Origin: Hermetia illucens
Lineage: Eukaryota; Arthropoda; Insecta; Diptera; Stratiomyidae
Assembly (NCBI RefSeq): GCF_905115235.1
Contig: NC_051849.1
Location: 172,474,091-172,538,090, forward strand
Reading direction: 5' to 3'
Length of the DNA: 64,000 nucleotides
The notes under the pieces: generated by a model
The model's database searches: none
What the model saw: the letters and a program-made list of their open reading frames with translations, nothing else
What the model was told of the DNA's origin: nothing
Shown: one piece after another, positions 36,232 to 48,871 of the stretch
Numbering within the stretch: the stretch's first letter is position 1
Layout: each line of letters begins with the position of its first letter
Program-made: the position numbers and the translations under genes

Positions 36232-39200
36232 CTACTTCGCTGCATGGACATTTAGAAGTTGGTATGAAAAACTAAACGTACTTTCACTTTGATCATCCGC
36301 TTCCTTATAGATTCCCATTCCAGCAGCAATGTCTAAGTAATCCTTCAAATATTCATTTTGTTCTTCTGCGTTCATCTTCAGCCAAACTGGGTTGATCACA
36401 GTTACGTTAGCTTAAAAAATGGATCACATTATTAGTTGCTTTAGGTGTCAGGCAAAAACTTACCTTTAATTTCATTGTAACCTGTAAACTCCATTTTTCC
36501 CGGTATGATTCTGACTTCATGGTCTTTGAATCCTGCGACGGTTAACATTTCAACCATGGCTGCGGCTGCATTCCCCCGACTATGGAAATCGGTCAAGAGA
36601 TCGTCCATGTCTGACATCAGATATTTCCATTTGGTTTTCGACAGTTCCGTGTATATGTTGTAAATTGGATTTTTAACTAATAAAACGAGCAGGCAGTGTC
36701 CATTTAGTTTCAGAAGATTGTAGATATTTTTCACTGCTTTCCTGATAAATCAATTGAAATAAAAATTAAATTGGATAGTTTTGGTTATAAAAAATGAATG
36801 TTAAAGTGAAATAAAATTGGCTAAGTTAGGTTAGGTTCAAGAAAAGAGGAGATCGTCGTTTCAAGCAATCAAACAATATACTAGGTTCACTAAGCAATTG
36901 CTTGATGCATCCCTTCAGAAGATGTGACTTTCATGTGCATTTGTAACTCTAAAAGCTTGTTCTAAAGGCAACGAGCAAGAGGTTACTTTGGTAAAAAATC
37001 ACAGAGACCTTTGTCTGGTTTACAGTTAATTTCAGGTTTGTTAGTTTTAAAAAGTCCTTCATGCTTAAAGGGGGCGAGACGGTTGATTCCCCAGAGGCGC
37101 AGAAGAGAGGTAGTTTTTTATACTCCATGTGCTTGTGTCCATTGAAATTATTTTGGCGATGTTTTTGGCGACTGGAAAAGTTCGGATTGGATGGGTTGTC
37201 TGCCGTTTAAAAGAACAAACTTCTTTAAAGAGGTGCTTTAAATGCCTCATATTTTTGCACTTCGCGACGGTATGCACCAGCAGCATTGATCAATCGGATC
37301 GATGCAGAAGGTGTGGGGAGAAACGCCATATTGCCAGGGAGTCCAATAGAGACCCCAAATGCCTATTATGCGAACTAAGACAGAGACAGGATAACCGGCA
37401 TATTGTCGGTTTAATAAGGCGCTCATTGCAATGAGAAAATGAGGTTTATTCAAATAAACCTCAATCATTGCAGCGTCGCTTAGGTGTTGCTTGAGCAGAC
37501 CACGTTCGAATCTGGGATGGAAATGCGGAGGACTGGGAGTACCTACAATTCAACGCTCACTTTCTGGGGTCCTATCCTATAGTGGAGGACAGTAACATTC
37601 TCTCCAATACCACTGAAAGAGACAGTGGGAGGAAGCTGAAAAACCAGACAATAGCAAAAGAGCTATGCTAGGGCGTTAGGTTTTGCTTGGTTGTGGGAAC
37701 TTTGAAATCACTGAGATCACCTGCAGCCGATGTTGTCCTCAAAGGCATATAAAATAACTTTTCGATTAATATCTTGAGGATGGTAAGGCATGAATGAGGG
37801 ATAGATTGTCTTCATTCTGATTCTTTCAGAGACACTGAAAGAGCTGAGCCTTATTTCAGCCACGATCGCGATACTATCCATTCACTAGGAAGCGTAAGCC
37901 CGATTGCGTCATGGGAGAGCTAAACAGCAAATAAAGGAGAAACTTCTGGCAAGGCCACTAGATTAAAAATTACCTTGGAAACACATATATGAGGGAAATG
38001 AAAATACATGGGCTTTCATGATTTGTAAGTCTATAGTAGCGAAGAAGTGGGGATGTATGCAAAAACTACTAACCAAGTTCTACACAATAGTCAGGGAACT
38101 ACACAAATTTCAAAGGCTCGCTTATGAGTGGGGGGCTACGGGGATATGCCCAACTCCCTCCCGGCAGACGAGGAGGGCAATCATGAGAATACCCGGGGTA
38201 TCAGCAAGATGAAAGGCTACCTAAAGGAGATTGATATTCTTTCCAGGCGGTATTTCAAATGACTGATATCAAGGAATGGTATGACAATGAAGTTTTATTC
38301 CAACATACGATTGAGTAACACTGATATTTTGCCACTACTTCACATGTTAGTTCCTATGAGAGCAGGCGCAGGGGTCATTGGTCTGAGAAAAAGTTATTTT
38401 GGAGCAATGAGTAAGCATATACTGGTATGTTTGGATGAACTTATCAGGATTAGCAGATTTCAGGGTGCTGCCGAAATATAAATCTATACCCTCAGGACTG
38501 TTCGAACCTCACTAAAAAGAACATTAGGATCATAGTGGAAACAGTAATTCACATTCAAACGATAACTGTTCTTAAGGACGCACTGCAATTCTCGTTAGGA
38601 TATTGACGAAATCATAACGACTGAGGAAATCTGAAATGCAAATACCAGGGGTCATTGTCTTTTCAAAGATTTGATTTAATTAGACCTGCTGCTTGTAAAT
38701 AGCGGAAATACATCCACTTTCATCGTAAGTTCAATAATCGATGTGACATTTAATATGTGAGTATTTAACAAACAGAAATATTTGGTGGGTAAGTAAACGC
38801 CAGATTCTCAGCTGCTTCTAGTGAATCTACATTCATATCAAATAATGAAGGGCGTTTTCGAAGAAAGAACGCTGGAATACTGGAGTGGTCCTGAAACAGC
38901 AAGAGATAATCAGTTCTCTAAGATTCAATAAATCCTATTTGGCTGTCAAAGAGGACAAAGACCCAATTACTTTCTTATTATCCCGTTTTGTATAAATCGC
39001 CCTGGTTGGGGGGTTAACTTGATCTACGTGATAGTGGCATTAACGGTCTGCAGTGTCTGCGGGAACCTCTGACATTTTAGAAGTGACTAGGAGATGATTC
39101 TTTTTGGGATGATTCTTTTTTAGGATTTGAAAGTAAGGCAGAAATAAACCGTTATTACGGGCAAGTACTTACGTTTGATTTCGAACCCAATGTAAACAGT

Positions 39201-39555
39201 AAAATGACATTACATGATCGAAGCGATCAGGGTGCTTTTTTGAAAATCGCTGAATATCATCATCATCACTTTCTATATCCAATACTTCGAAATAGATGTT
39301 TTCGCGTTGGTGGGTTCGTTTTGCGTATTCAATTATTTCCTGGGAGATGTCAACTCCGACCAGTTTGCCGAATTTCTTTGGCATTTGGGTCAAAATAATG
39401 TCGATTGTAAGGTCTCCTGTTCCACAACCGACATCCAAAACAGTATCGGTACCGTCTTTTCTCCATTGCATCCTTTCTTCATACTCGTTCAATATAAATT
39501 GGGCGTCGCGCCGTTGAATACGATTGTAATCCGAATATTTTGAAGGAGCTTCCAT
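36232..39555 (-). CDS. JHAMT-like methyltransferase, paralogue C (3 exons)
   Basis: Exons 39555-39173, 36741-36464 and 36410-36232 join to 840 nt (279 aa plus stop). Motif I VLDVGCGTGD is at residues 39-48, Gln14 lies in NRIQRRDA, and HVMSFYCLHWV ends exon 1. Splices are AAAC/GTAAGT to TTATCAG/GAAAG (phase 2) and AAAG/GTAAGT to TTTTTTAAG/CTAAC (phase 1, 53 bp). The third exon opens ANVTVINPVWLKMNAEE and stops with TAG at 36234. Exon 2 starts inside the motif after the splice (KAVKNIYNLLKLNGHC), where the usual LLKPGG reads LLKLNG. This is the only paralogue lacking that proline, so its substrate fit or activity may differ. The first intron (2,431 bp) is the shortest of the four and holds an antisense LINE fragment. 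Its nearest relative is D. Start chosen from alignment with D and from the ATG directly before the conserved N-terminus. Confidence 0.9.
37100..37500 (+). mobile_element. R1-like LINE fragment: gag zinc knuckles and ORF2 start, antisense in intron 1 of gene C
   Basis: Plus frame shows LKRCFKCLIFLHFATVCTSS then RCRRCGEKRHIARESNRDPK and CLLCELRQ, three CCHC-type knuckles of an R1-group ORF1 (37129-37434). The ORF2 start MRFIQINLNHCS follows at 37441. A remnant may continue to about 38270, but I cannot follow motifs beyond 37530. Confidence 0.75.
37530..39165. other. rest of intron 1 of gene C
   Basis: No recognisable motif. The frame content near 37530-38270 may be decayed LINE endonuclease. 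A short block near 39030-39085 faintly resembles repeat family Q. Confidence 0.35.
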
Positions 39556-39559
39556 TTAT

Positions 39560-40265
39560 ACTAATCACTTTAGGAAAATTTTTGAAGTTGTTATTACGGT
39601 AAAGCCTAACTTGATACTAATTTGGCGCGGCTGACAAAAATTAGTAGCGCAATATCAACGACCGTTGCATCAACATGTACTAATGCAACAACTGTAAAGA
39701 GTTGAAAAGCCAAATGAGAGAAGAACTCTCACTTTTCTGTCTAGGTAGATGAAACTGCAAACCGAAGAAGTGGAAAAAAAGAGGGAAATCAGAAACTGCC
39801 CGGTTTAGATATGAAGGGTTTTGTAGTTTTACTGAGAAAGAAGAGAAGTGACTGCCTATAGGTAAAAAATAAAGTAAAAGTGCCCCAGAAAAAATATTTA
39901 GGCTAAGGTGCAATGCGAACAATAATAGATGAAGCGAATTGACTCCTAATATGGATTTTCATATGTTTAGCTGTTCTTCGCATTAATATCAAATTTTCCA
40001 GTGCCGACTGCATATAGCAGAGATTAATACAAAGAGCAACAGCGGGAAAGCAAAATTAAGAAACGAAAACAGTTAGTCAAATTGAGTCTTCAAGTTGATT
40101 GTGACTGTGACTGTGGCGCTTCCTTCCCTCATAACCAACCGAGGATCTCTTTCTATCGGATCACTATTGTCTCTTTAAAAATTCATTCAGTTGTCTTGAT
40201 TCTCTATTTTTCATGTAGTTTATCATTTTTCTGATTCCTTTTGATCCGAATTTCTATTTCCTATT
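39560..40265. other. 5' flank of gene C, no gene recognised
   Basis: Upstream region of C. TTGATACTAATTTGG near 39610 matches TTGATACTGATTCAG upstream of D (57750), so a short piece of promoter-side DNA is shared by the C/D pair. A scrap of repeat family N (TATGAAGGGTTTTGTAG) lies near 39811. Confidence 0.4.
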
Positions 40266-40269
40266 CTCA

Positions 40270-41185
40270 GTGTCGTGAGCGGCGAGTGTATCTGGTGTGT
40301 TCTGCGCAGGAGGGACATCCCAGAGAAACAAATAGCTATTATCAGAGCGACATATGATCGGGCAAAATATCACGTGCTGCATCGACGCAGAACATTTTGA
40401 GGTCCAAAGCAGAGTCCGCCAGGGTTGTTTCCTGTCACCAATATTATTGCTTCTTGTTATCGGTGATGTCCTTATGCTGCCTTGTTCGGACGACGTGGAG
40501 GAGTTCAATAGACAATGACATCTTTCCTCAAACACCTAGACTACGTTGATGATATTTGCCTGCTCTCTCACGCGATCATGGACCTTGATCAAATGGCGCT
40601 GGATTTGGAAAGGGAGGCAAGTAGAGTTGGACAGAAGATAAACACCAACAAAACTAAGTTTCTCAGTCTGGCGGGTCAACATACGCTCCCTATTTGCATT
40701 AATTGGCCGAGCATCGAGGACGTTGATTAATTTGTTTATCTACGAAGGGTGGTTTCTGTGGACGGTGGCACCGCACTGGATGTTGCCGGACGTATTAACA
40801 GACCTAGATTTGCTTTCGATGCCCCAGATAGGGCATGGAAATGCAGTTATCTCAACACCAAGATCAAGTTGAGACTGTTCTGTGCTTGTTCTATTTTCAA
40901 TGTGTAATACATGGGAGTAGCACATGGAAGGTAAACTCCACTGTGTTTGTGTCGTATTATTGGAGTGCGTTGGACACAGGCCTAGGCCTGGCACTCGTAT
41001 GTACTGTGATCGGAAGACGGAAGTAGCAGTCAATAAGTCACACATTTAGGTGGGTGGCCTCGAGTGCACTTGGCGCAGAACAGTAGAGGACGAGTACGAG
41101 CGTCACGGGAAGTCATGACGGGAGCTTAGGGCCATTTCAGGCAACGGTGAACGGTGGCGTAAATCTGTGTTTGACGCGCTATACT
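40270..41185 (+). mobile_element. LINE reverse transcriptase fragment (third family)
   Basis: WCVLRRRDIPEKQIAIIRAT near 40290, VRQGCFLSPILLLLVIGDVL near 40408, KHLDYVDDICLLSH near 40530 (catalytic box VDD), KINTNKTKFLSLAGQHTLPI near 40640 and STWKVNS near 40918. The frame breaks several times. It ends in an alternating TA run near 41200. The group is not certain (CR1- or RTE-related); dead. Confidence 0.75.
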
Positions 41186-41654
41186 AAAACTATATATATA
41201 TATAATCATTACCTGGTTGGAAATTAATTTTAAAAAACTTTAGCAGTCCACTAATTCTTTAATCCAATTTTCTGCGTTCCTTAAATTTTATTTGCGTTTA
41301 ATTTCTTTTGGTTGATGTTTTTTTAATGCTTCGCATTATGGGTAACTGGATGGGCGGTTTAGACATTGCATGACAAACAATTTTGAGTATGTGGCTACAA
41401 AAACTGGTCACGTATAACCGGTCTTCTAGAAAGTCGAGAGCCGCATGATCGACAATGAGATTAAAATTTTGCGACGGTATTCTATGGTGGTGGTCAAAGG
41501 GTAGTATAGGTCCTAGGGCGAAACGAGGATTGGTATCCACGATGGAACATAAAACCTGGGAAACGTCTGCTGAACCAACACCAACAGCTCTACTACCAAA
41601 CCCTATCTCCACCTCCACGTGGTGACCTCTGGGAGTTCCTTTTTTTAACGAAAA

Positions 41655-44600
41655 GCTGATTAAGGCGAGTCTTCCGCGCCTAAAAACGACCCAAATTGTT
41701 CCTACTGGTCCTCCAAATTGGGGGTTAGGTAGGGCAGACAATCCTACATGGAAAACCGATGTCACGAAGTCACAACAGGAGCCTCGGACTGGACGGATAA
41801 TACTCGTTGTCCGAACCGAACCCGGCAACGATAACGGAATAACGATTTGCACATTTTCTCATGGAAAGTGCGCTCCCTGTATAGAGATGGAGCTGCCACG
41901 CAGCTAGCCGATACCCTGTCCCAACTTAGGCTTGATGTAACAGCGTTGCAAGAGATGCGTTGGACAGGGACCGGTTTCCTGCAGAAGAGTCACTACACCA
42001 TATACAGGGTGCGGCAGCATAACTTCCTTTTTTAAAATGCGCGCCACTCAGTTAGTTGATGACACAGCGGAGCGCTAGTGGTCTCGTTCAAGAGGGGATA
42101 CTTAAAGTTTTGTCCCGACACGGTTCAGTCGCCATCATGCGTTGGAATAGTGAGGAGCGTGCCTTTGCCGTTGAGGTTTACTTTTCAAGCGGATGTTCGG
42201 TTATTGCAACACAGCGTGCATTTCGGAATCGCTTTAATTTAGCCCGGTTGGCTCCCGTCCCAGACCGCAAATCAATTGTTACATGGGTCACTACATTCAG
42301 ACAAACTGCAAATACGACAAAAGGAAGAACTGGAGTACTTCGGCCCGTTAGATCACCTGAGAACATTGATGCAGTGAGAGCGTCAATGTTGCGATCGCCA
42401 CGGCGTTCTGCGCGCAAACACATATCTGCCCTTGGACTATCCGATTGTTCTGTGAGAAGAATTCTTCGTGATGATCTTCATTTTCATCCCTATAAGATGG
42501 CGATAGTGCAGGAACTTTCAGAACGTGACTTCAATTCTCGGATGAACGCGTGTGAGCTTCTTCTTGATGTCGTTCCCGATGGTGCTATTGTTTTTTTTAG
42601 CGATGAAGCCCATTTTCATTTGTGTGGGTCGGTTAACAAACAAAACATGCGCTACTGGGCTGACACCAACCCTCGAGAATTGCATCAAAAGCCTTTGCTT
42701 TCACTCAAAGTCACAGTGTGGTGTGCAATTTCCTCAGCTGGAATTATTGGTCCCTGGTTTTTTGAGGAAAATGAGGTTACAGTGACAGTGAATTCGGACC
42801 GGTATGTAAACATGCTACAGAATTTTTTTTCCCACGGCTAGAAAATTTGGATTTGGGGGACACTTGGTTCCAACAAGACGGTGCACCAGCACACACTTCA
42901 AGAGCATCGATAGCTGTTTTGAGGGAACACTTTCCAGAGCGCCTTATCTCATCTGTCCCCTTGTGATTTTTTTCTATGGGGTTTTTTGAAATCCCGTGTT
43001 TATGTGAACCGTCCAAGAAGCCTACAAGATTTGAAGACCAACATCCAAGAAGAAATTGCCAACATAACACCTGCTATGCTAACAAGAGTCAAGACAAAGG
43101 CCAGAAATCGGTTTACGCAATGTATGGAGAATGGGGGACGTCACCTAACAGATTTGATCTTCAAAACAATGTAAATAAAAACTTTAGACATATACCTACA
43201 TTTATTGTATTTATTGAGTTTTGAAAAAAGGAAGTTATGCTGCCGCACCCTGTATTACAGTGGCCATCCAGTAAACCATGTGCTCGGACTAGGTTTCTTA
43301 GTTAGCCAAAAAATGAAACCTGCTGTTATATACATAAGCGAACGGCTATGCACTCTTCGTTTGCGAGGCAAATTTAGAAATATAAGCCTCATTAACGATC
43401 ACGCCCTACAGAGGAGAGTGCAGAATCGGAGAAGGATACCTTCTCGAAGCTTGTCCCAGATATGATATCAAAATCATCCTTGGTGATTTTAATAGCCAAG
43501 TAGGGACGGAGCCTATATTCAAGCGATACATTGGCTCTCATAACTTACATCAAAATACAAATGATAAGGAACTGCGGATTATTCAACTAGCAGTGTCACA
43601 CGAAATGGTTGTTAGAAGTATCTGGTTTGCGCGGAAAGCGGTCCACAAACAAACGTGGGCCTCTCCAGACGGGACCGCTTCCAACCAAATTGACCACATG
43701 TTGATCGAATGCCGCCACCTCTGAACCTTGATGAATATCAGAATATATAGGAGGCCAATATAGACTCGGATCACTATCTCGTTGGCATGGCGCTCCGAGG
43801 TCGAATAACAACACCAACCAGATTCTTCTCTGATAATCAGGTGAAAGTTAACACTGAAGCCATCTACAACACAGCCCTCCGCAACACCTATTAGAGGGAA
43901 ATGGATACCGCAATAACCGCAGTCAACAGAGGACCTGCAGATGAAGCATCAAGAAATGATCTTCACACACCTGAAGAACGTAATCAAAAATGCGGCCACA
44001 AACATACTTGGCCCCGACTGCAGAAAGAGTCGGAACGGCTGGTTTGACGATGAATGTAAGCTAGCAACGGAACGGAAGAATGCTGCATACCGTTGCAGCA
44101 TGTTGCATCCTCAAAGAACGCGGGCACCCGCAAAGACTTATCACGAACTCCGACGAGCGGGTAAGCGACTTCAATGACGCCACCACCAAATATTGGAGAA
44201 ATAGTCCGTGCAATTCATCGGCTTAAAAATCATAAGTCGTCAGGAGCCGATGGAATTACACCCGAATTGGTTAAATATAGAGGCGACCAATTACACCAAG
44301 TGGTTCATCAACTGATGCTGAAGGTATGGGACAGCGAATCAATGCCTGACGATTGGCAACGAGGCATTATCTGTCTCAAACATGAGAAGGGAGATATCAC
44401 ACAGTGCAGCACTTATAGAGTTATCACGTTGTTGAGTGCCATCTATAAGACATTCTCAGTTATCTTGCTATGCCGGCTAGCCCCATACGCCCAGAACATC
44501 ATTGGCCCGTACCAAAGAGGCTCCACTCCAGACAAAAGCAACAGATCAGATTTTCTCTCTGCGGCAAGCGATGGAAAAACTGTTGGAATCTGGACAACAG

Positions 44601-45720
44601 TTGCACCATCTATTCATCGACTTTGAAGCCGGCTATGATAGCATAGCCAGGGTAAAACTGTACTGTAAAATCCCGACGAAACTGATAAGACTGACTAGGC
44701 TGACCCTAACCAATGTGCGAGGCCAGATAAAAGCAGCAGGATCACTCTGAAGACCATTCGACATCAACAACGGTCTACGACAAGGGGATGCCCTATCATG
44801 CGTCCTCTTTAACCTGGTCATCGAGAAAGTGATCCGTGATGCTGAGGTACCCAATTACTGGCCTATACGACGATATCGACATCATGGGAAGAACGACCCG
44901 AGACGTACAAACTGAATTTATCCAGATCGAGGAGGCGGCGCGAGATCTTGGGCTGCATATGCAATGAAAGCAAGACAAAGTATATGGTGGCAACGTCAGC
45001 ATCGAAAACCAACCAACCAATAACATCAAACCGCTTTGGTCAAACAGGAAGAATAAGGATAGGAGAAGACAACTTTGAAACCGTTGATAATTTCTCTATC
45101 TAGGGTCGAAAATCACAACCGATAACAGCAACGATGATGAAATCCACGCACGGTTGTTGTCAGCCAACAGAGCATATTTCAGCTTACAAAAACTATTCCG
45201 CTCGAAACGTCTCACCATAGGGTCAAAGCTCTTACTGTACAAGACTATAATCTTGTCAGTCCTCATGTATTCCTCGGAGATTTCGGTTCTTAGCAAGAAG
45301 AATTGCGAACTCTTGGCCGCGTTCGAGAGAAGAATCTTCTGAAGAATTTTTGGCCTCCTACATGAGGATGGACGATTCCGTAGTCTACATAACGACGAAA
45401 TCTATGAGCGGTACTAAGATCGTCCGGTTTTGGATAAAATCCGGCTCAATAGGTTACGGTGGGCGGGTCACTTAATCCGTATGGATGAAGATGATCCCAC
45501 CCGGAAAGTCTATAAGGGTAATATATGTGGTAGAAAAAGTAGACGAGACAGACCCTGCCTAAGATGGAGCGATGGCGTAGGTCAGGACGCTAGACAACTT
45601 TTAGGGATATCGAATTGGTAGACCTCGGCGTAATACCGGGATGTCTGGAGTTCCTTATTAAGGTAGGCCTAGACCGGATACCGGTTGTTGCGCCGTTGAT
45701 GATGATGATGATGGCCATCT
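41655..45720 (+). mobile_element. RTE-like LINE (second family), nearly full length, split by a mariner-type transposon
   Basis: The 5' region with CTTCCGCGCC (41680) matches the start of the copy at 59430. The endonuclease begins FSWKVRSLYRDGAATQLADT at 41850, is interrupted at 42005-43252, and resumes YSGHPVNHVLGLGFLVSQK at 43257 and IILGDFNSQVGTEPIFKRYI near 43475. The linker NGWFDDECKLATERKNAAY is near 44035. Reverse transcriptase follows: KSSGADGITPELVKY near 44236, QRGIICLKHEKGDITQ, HHLFIDFEAGYDS, LYKTIILSVLMYSSE and RLRWAGHLIRMDEDDP near 45447. The 3' end is a GATGAT simple repeat at about 45698-45715, as at 61905. Frame breaks and some lost bases make it inactive. Confidence 0.88.
42005..43252 (+). 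mobile_element. Tc1/mariner-superfamily DNA transposon with perfect 29-bp TIRs
   Basis: Terminal inverted repeats 42005-42033 and 43224-43252 (starting CAGGGTGCGGCAGC) match over 29 bp without a mismatch. They are flanked by a TA duplication at 42003-42004 and 43253-43254. The matching LINE copy at 59760-59780 reads ACCATATATTACAGTGG, the empty site with a single TA. The transposase starts at 42056 or 42137 (MRWNSEERAFAVEVYFSSG) and has a helix-turn-helix (RRSARKHISALGLSDCSVRR). The first catalytic Asp lies in FSDEAHFHL near 42600, the second in WFQQDGAPAHTS (42877) and the third in SPCDFFLWG (42965). A frame change in the T run at 42823-42830 and a deletion of about 38 bp between the second and third Asp disable it. 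The full family would have about 41 residues between these, so I infer a DD41D-type group. Confidence 0.93.
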
Positions 45721-45954
45721 TATATCTTATCTTTCAGTTTATCAACTTGTTACACATTTTCATAAGAAAGACGTTTTTGTAACTATATAAAATATTATAC
45801 GGTAGAAATCAGTAATGAACGCTTTTTCTTGAAATATGGTGCGCGGATACCACATAGAAAAATTCAAATCAACCGATTTAATCTAATTTTTTTTCTAAAA
45901 ACTTATGGCATAATTATCAATTGGATACACCTAAAATTATATTATTATATACTA

Positions 45955-46150
45955 AGATCAAAAAGTAGCGGGAATTTATAAGCAAAGTGAAGACGACTTA
46001 ATTGTCATCCACTTCGCCATTCTGGTTGGCCGCCGACGGGATGATTTTGGAGCACCGCTTCTTTCACTTTTTTAAGTTTCGTTCTACGTTTTCATCGTCC
46101 TTCGACTTGGATGAGCATCTCGAACGAGACAATCCTCTACCATTTAATGG
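45955..46150 (-). mobile_element. possible mariner scrap
   Basis: AAAAAGTAGCGGGAATTT at 45960 looks like the outer part of some mariner terminal repeats. The minus-strand frame next to it reads SSKSKDDENVER then KVKEAVLQNHPVG, resembling a mariner N-terminal region. Short and weak. Confidence 0.3.
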
Positions 46151-46439
46151 CCACTTTTAAAGATTTTACAGCACTCATGTTTTGGAGTTATCGACAGAGC
46201 AGGCTTCTAAAGGCTTTTTGTAACGTTCTCAATGTATCAATACATGAAATCTCGTTGACAAGTCAAAATTTCTCAAAAGTGTCCATATTAAAATGTAAGT
46301 GGAGGAAAAGACACATAGAGGTCAGGCAGATATTAATGATGCATTGACGCTAAAATATTGACATGAATCTCAGTTAAGGGGATACCAACTTAAAAGAACC
46401 GAAAATAACCGGTTTTGTCATGCGTGGTTCGGTTAAAAA

Positions 46440-47060
46440 TTGCCGGTACTTTTTGGTCATATGGTAAATCTCATGGCCCAGACGGGATAATGCGGGTTGC
46501 ATGGTGTAGAAATTTACCAGACCTTTATTTTTTGGATACAAACCGCATTCCTAGGAATGCACGTGCGGTGTTTCCATATCAAAAGCTGCGTCCTCTTTCG
46601 TGTAGAAGACCCTAGAATGTATCGTGGACATTCACTCAGGGATGATGGAGAGGACCCTGTGTAAGCACGCCTACCTCAAAGGCAAATCCACAGAAACCGC
46701 CCTTCATGGGTTAGTTAGTACGGTTGAGTGATTGCTACCCTGTAAACAATAAACCCTAGCTGCCTGCAAGCCAAATCAATCAAGGAAGCTCAAACTAGAG
46801 TAGAATTGGAGGGGTGTCTTATGCAATGGATAGTATCCATGACAGTCACAGTAACTTGGCAGTAGATGTGAGCAAAAGGACGCCCAAGCTGACGCTATCT
46901 TTACGGTGCTCTGATTGGTAGTGATGGACGAAATTCTATTCATATTGCACAGAGGCGGGAAGAAGGGGGTAGGTAGGGTATGTCGGCGACATGGCGATAT
47001 TGGTGCCAGGGATATTTCCTTCTGTTATGAGTGAAATCATGGAGGAAGCTGATACTGTCA
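46440..47060 (+). mobile_element. LINE reverse transcriptase fragment (Jockey/LOA-like)
   Basis: GKSHGPDGI near 46448, a diverged TLECIVDIHSGMMERTL near 46605, CKHAYLKGKSTETALHGLVS near 46662 and DMAILVPGIFPSVMSEIMEE near 46988. All lie in the order found in an RNase H-bearing LINE RT domain such as that at 54870-56800. Heavily decayed. Confidence 0.65.
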
Positions 47061-47985
47061 ACGAACTACCCCACACCACCGACCTTCAAGCAAAAATTTG
47101 CTGTGGGCTTTGCAACCAGAGCAGAATGGAAGGCTGGCGACGTGTTGTAAGGTCACGAAACAGCTTCTACACCGACGATTTTAGGTTTTCTGGAATACAC
47201 ACAATATAACCGAGTCGTACTGTATTCCAAATATAAAGGCGGCTAATCGGGAGCGGCCATTGATACTGAGGCGATGAGAATATGATAATTTCCCTCACGT
47301 AACCAGATCAAAATTTTCTCCTAGTTATGTGTCGAAAAGCGTATGTGACGTGGGGGAGGAGTGAGCAGGTCAACCGCAGAATTAAAGATGAAGACATAAA
47401 TTCATCAAGCTAAATTTTCAATTTGAGGTTTCAGTTTTCCACTTCGTCGAACTATCCGCAGCACTTACACAAATACAATTAATATTTTCAATTTACAATG
47501 GCCAGAATATGCAGAAGCAAAGTGTGGACCCCAAAGGCGGCGCCTTGATAAGACTTCAAAGACATTGGAATTGTCTGGCTCTCCGGCTGCAATCGAGGCG
47601 ACATTCCAAATTTAGGTTATTGTCCATTTGGTTTCAGTTGTTCAGTTCTGGTGCGTTTGAATGCATCGGGCAAGGGACAGGTAGAAAACTTTGTCGATGG
47701 CAAGAGAGGAACTGAGGTTGATAGTGTAACCGCGTGTCAACGAAACACTTCAATAGGATTGCACTTAAGTTCTGATGGACTGTATCGTCGATTGCGCCAT
47801 TATTTTCAGTTGTTTTTTGGATAGTTCATGGTCAATCCGCCATTGCGCAATTCCACAAGTCATTGCACCTAAAATTTTCGATTGTGGACTTTAGCTCTGC
47901 TTCATGGTAGAAAATAATCGATTCAGGCTTTATTTTGAAGCGATAGGTATAGTAATCCTCCAGCACTATTCTTTTGGGTCAGTTC
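47060..47985. other. no gene recognised
   Basis: Decayed DNA. Short frames on both strands without motifs. Confidence 0.4.
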
Positions 47986-47989
47986 ATTA

Positions 47990-48460
47990 TATGGTATTTG
48001 GAGCCTAGCGCGTCAACCATATATACACGTAATCGTTGTCGACTCCTGGCAATGTACTTTACCCCTCTCAGGACTTCCCGAGGGGTTTTCACACTTCCTC
48101 CACTGTTATGCATTACGTAGCTTATGTGGGATCCATTCGTCGGCCATCTTAGAATAGTGGATTCCACTATATGGTTCGCCGAGGAAGCTCTTCGTCTGAT
48201 ATCATTTCAGGTCAGAGGTACGCGGTTAGACTACGCAGAGATGTGTTTGTTGATAAAGCTTGGGATTACCAAGTAACAGTGGTGTCATTTTCCATGTGCT
48301 TCTTCCGTATAGTAGTACTGAGAGAACATTGTCGCAGAACAGATTCAGCTTATTGTCGGGGTTGAAATAGCCGCATTTCTAGATTTTGGATGAAACAGTG
48401 AAGGTGAATTTAAGGCTGTTAATGCGTTGAACGGCATCAAGTTCATTGTATGCAGAAATA
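47990..48460 (-). mobile_element. probable LINE scrap (third family)
   Basis: Minus strand reads LNLFCDNVLSVLLYGRSTWK near 48310-48365, which fits the segment VLSVLLYGSSTWKV at the end of the RT domain of the 40270-41185 family. The rest is a poor match. Confidence 0.45.
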
Positions 48461-48852
48461 GCACGCTCAAATATACAAACCGTTAGATACAATCGGTAGT
48501 TGTATAAATAGGAAGAGTGCAATGACAAGTTAGACTAGGAGGCTTGGTGTTGCATTTATTTTTGGTTACTTGGGAGCCATTTAGGTATTCGGGTTGGTGA
48601 GATTGTTTTTACCACGCAACTGCTTGAAGTTATTTGGATCTATATTGATTACGCCGTGGCTAACATGGCAGATTTTCAACTAAGATAACAGTCTACATTT
48701 TCTTGAAATTAATCCTATGCTATGTCCTTCATGTTCTTCCTTTGGCAGGACAATTTAGGTCGTGTGTGTAAAAATATGAGTCATGATTAATTTATTTATT
48801 TGTTATAGAAGTTTTTCAGTTTGATTTTCTTTAATATAAGCGAATATAAATA

Positions 48853-48858
48853 TTTATT
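48853..48858 (-). promoter_or_regulatory. poly(A) signal of gene D
   Basis: AATAAA on the minus strand, 13 nt past the stop of gene D. Together with the short spacing in gene C it points to very compact 3' UTRs in the C/D pair. Confidence 0.5.
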
Positions 48859-48871
48859 TTTTTAATATGTC

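Noticed and set aside
42056-42841. Independent host gene of 261 codons
   Set aside because: It lies between perfect TIRs and encodes a Tc1/mariner-type transposase.
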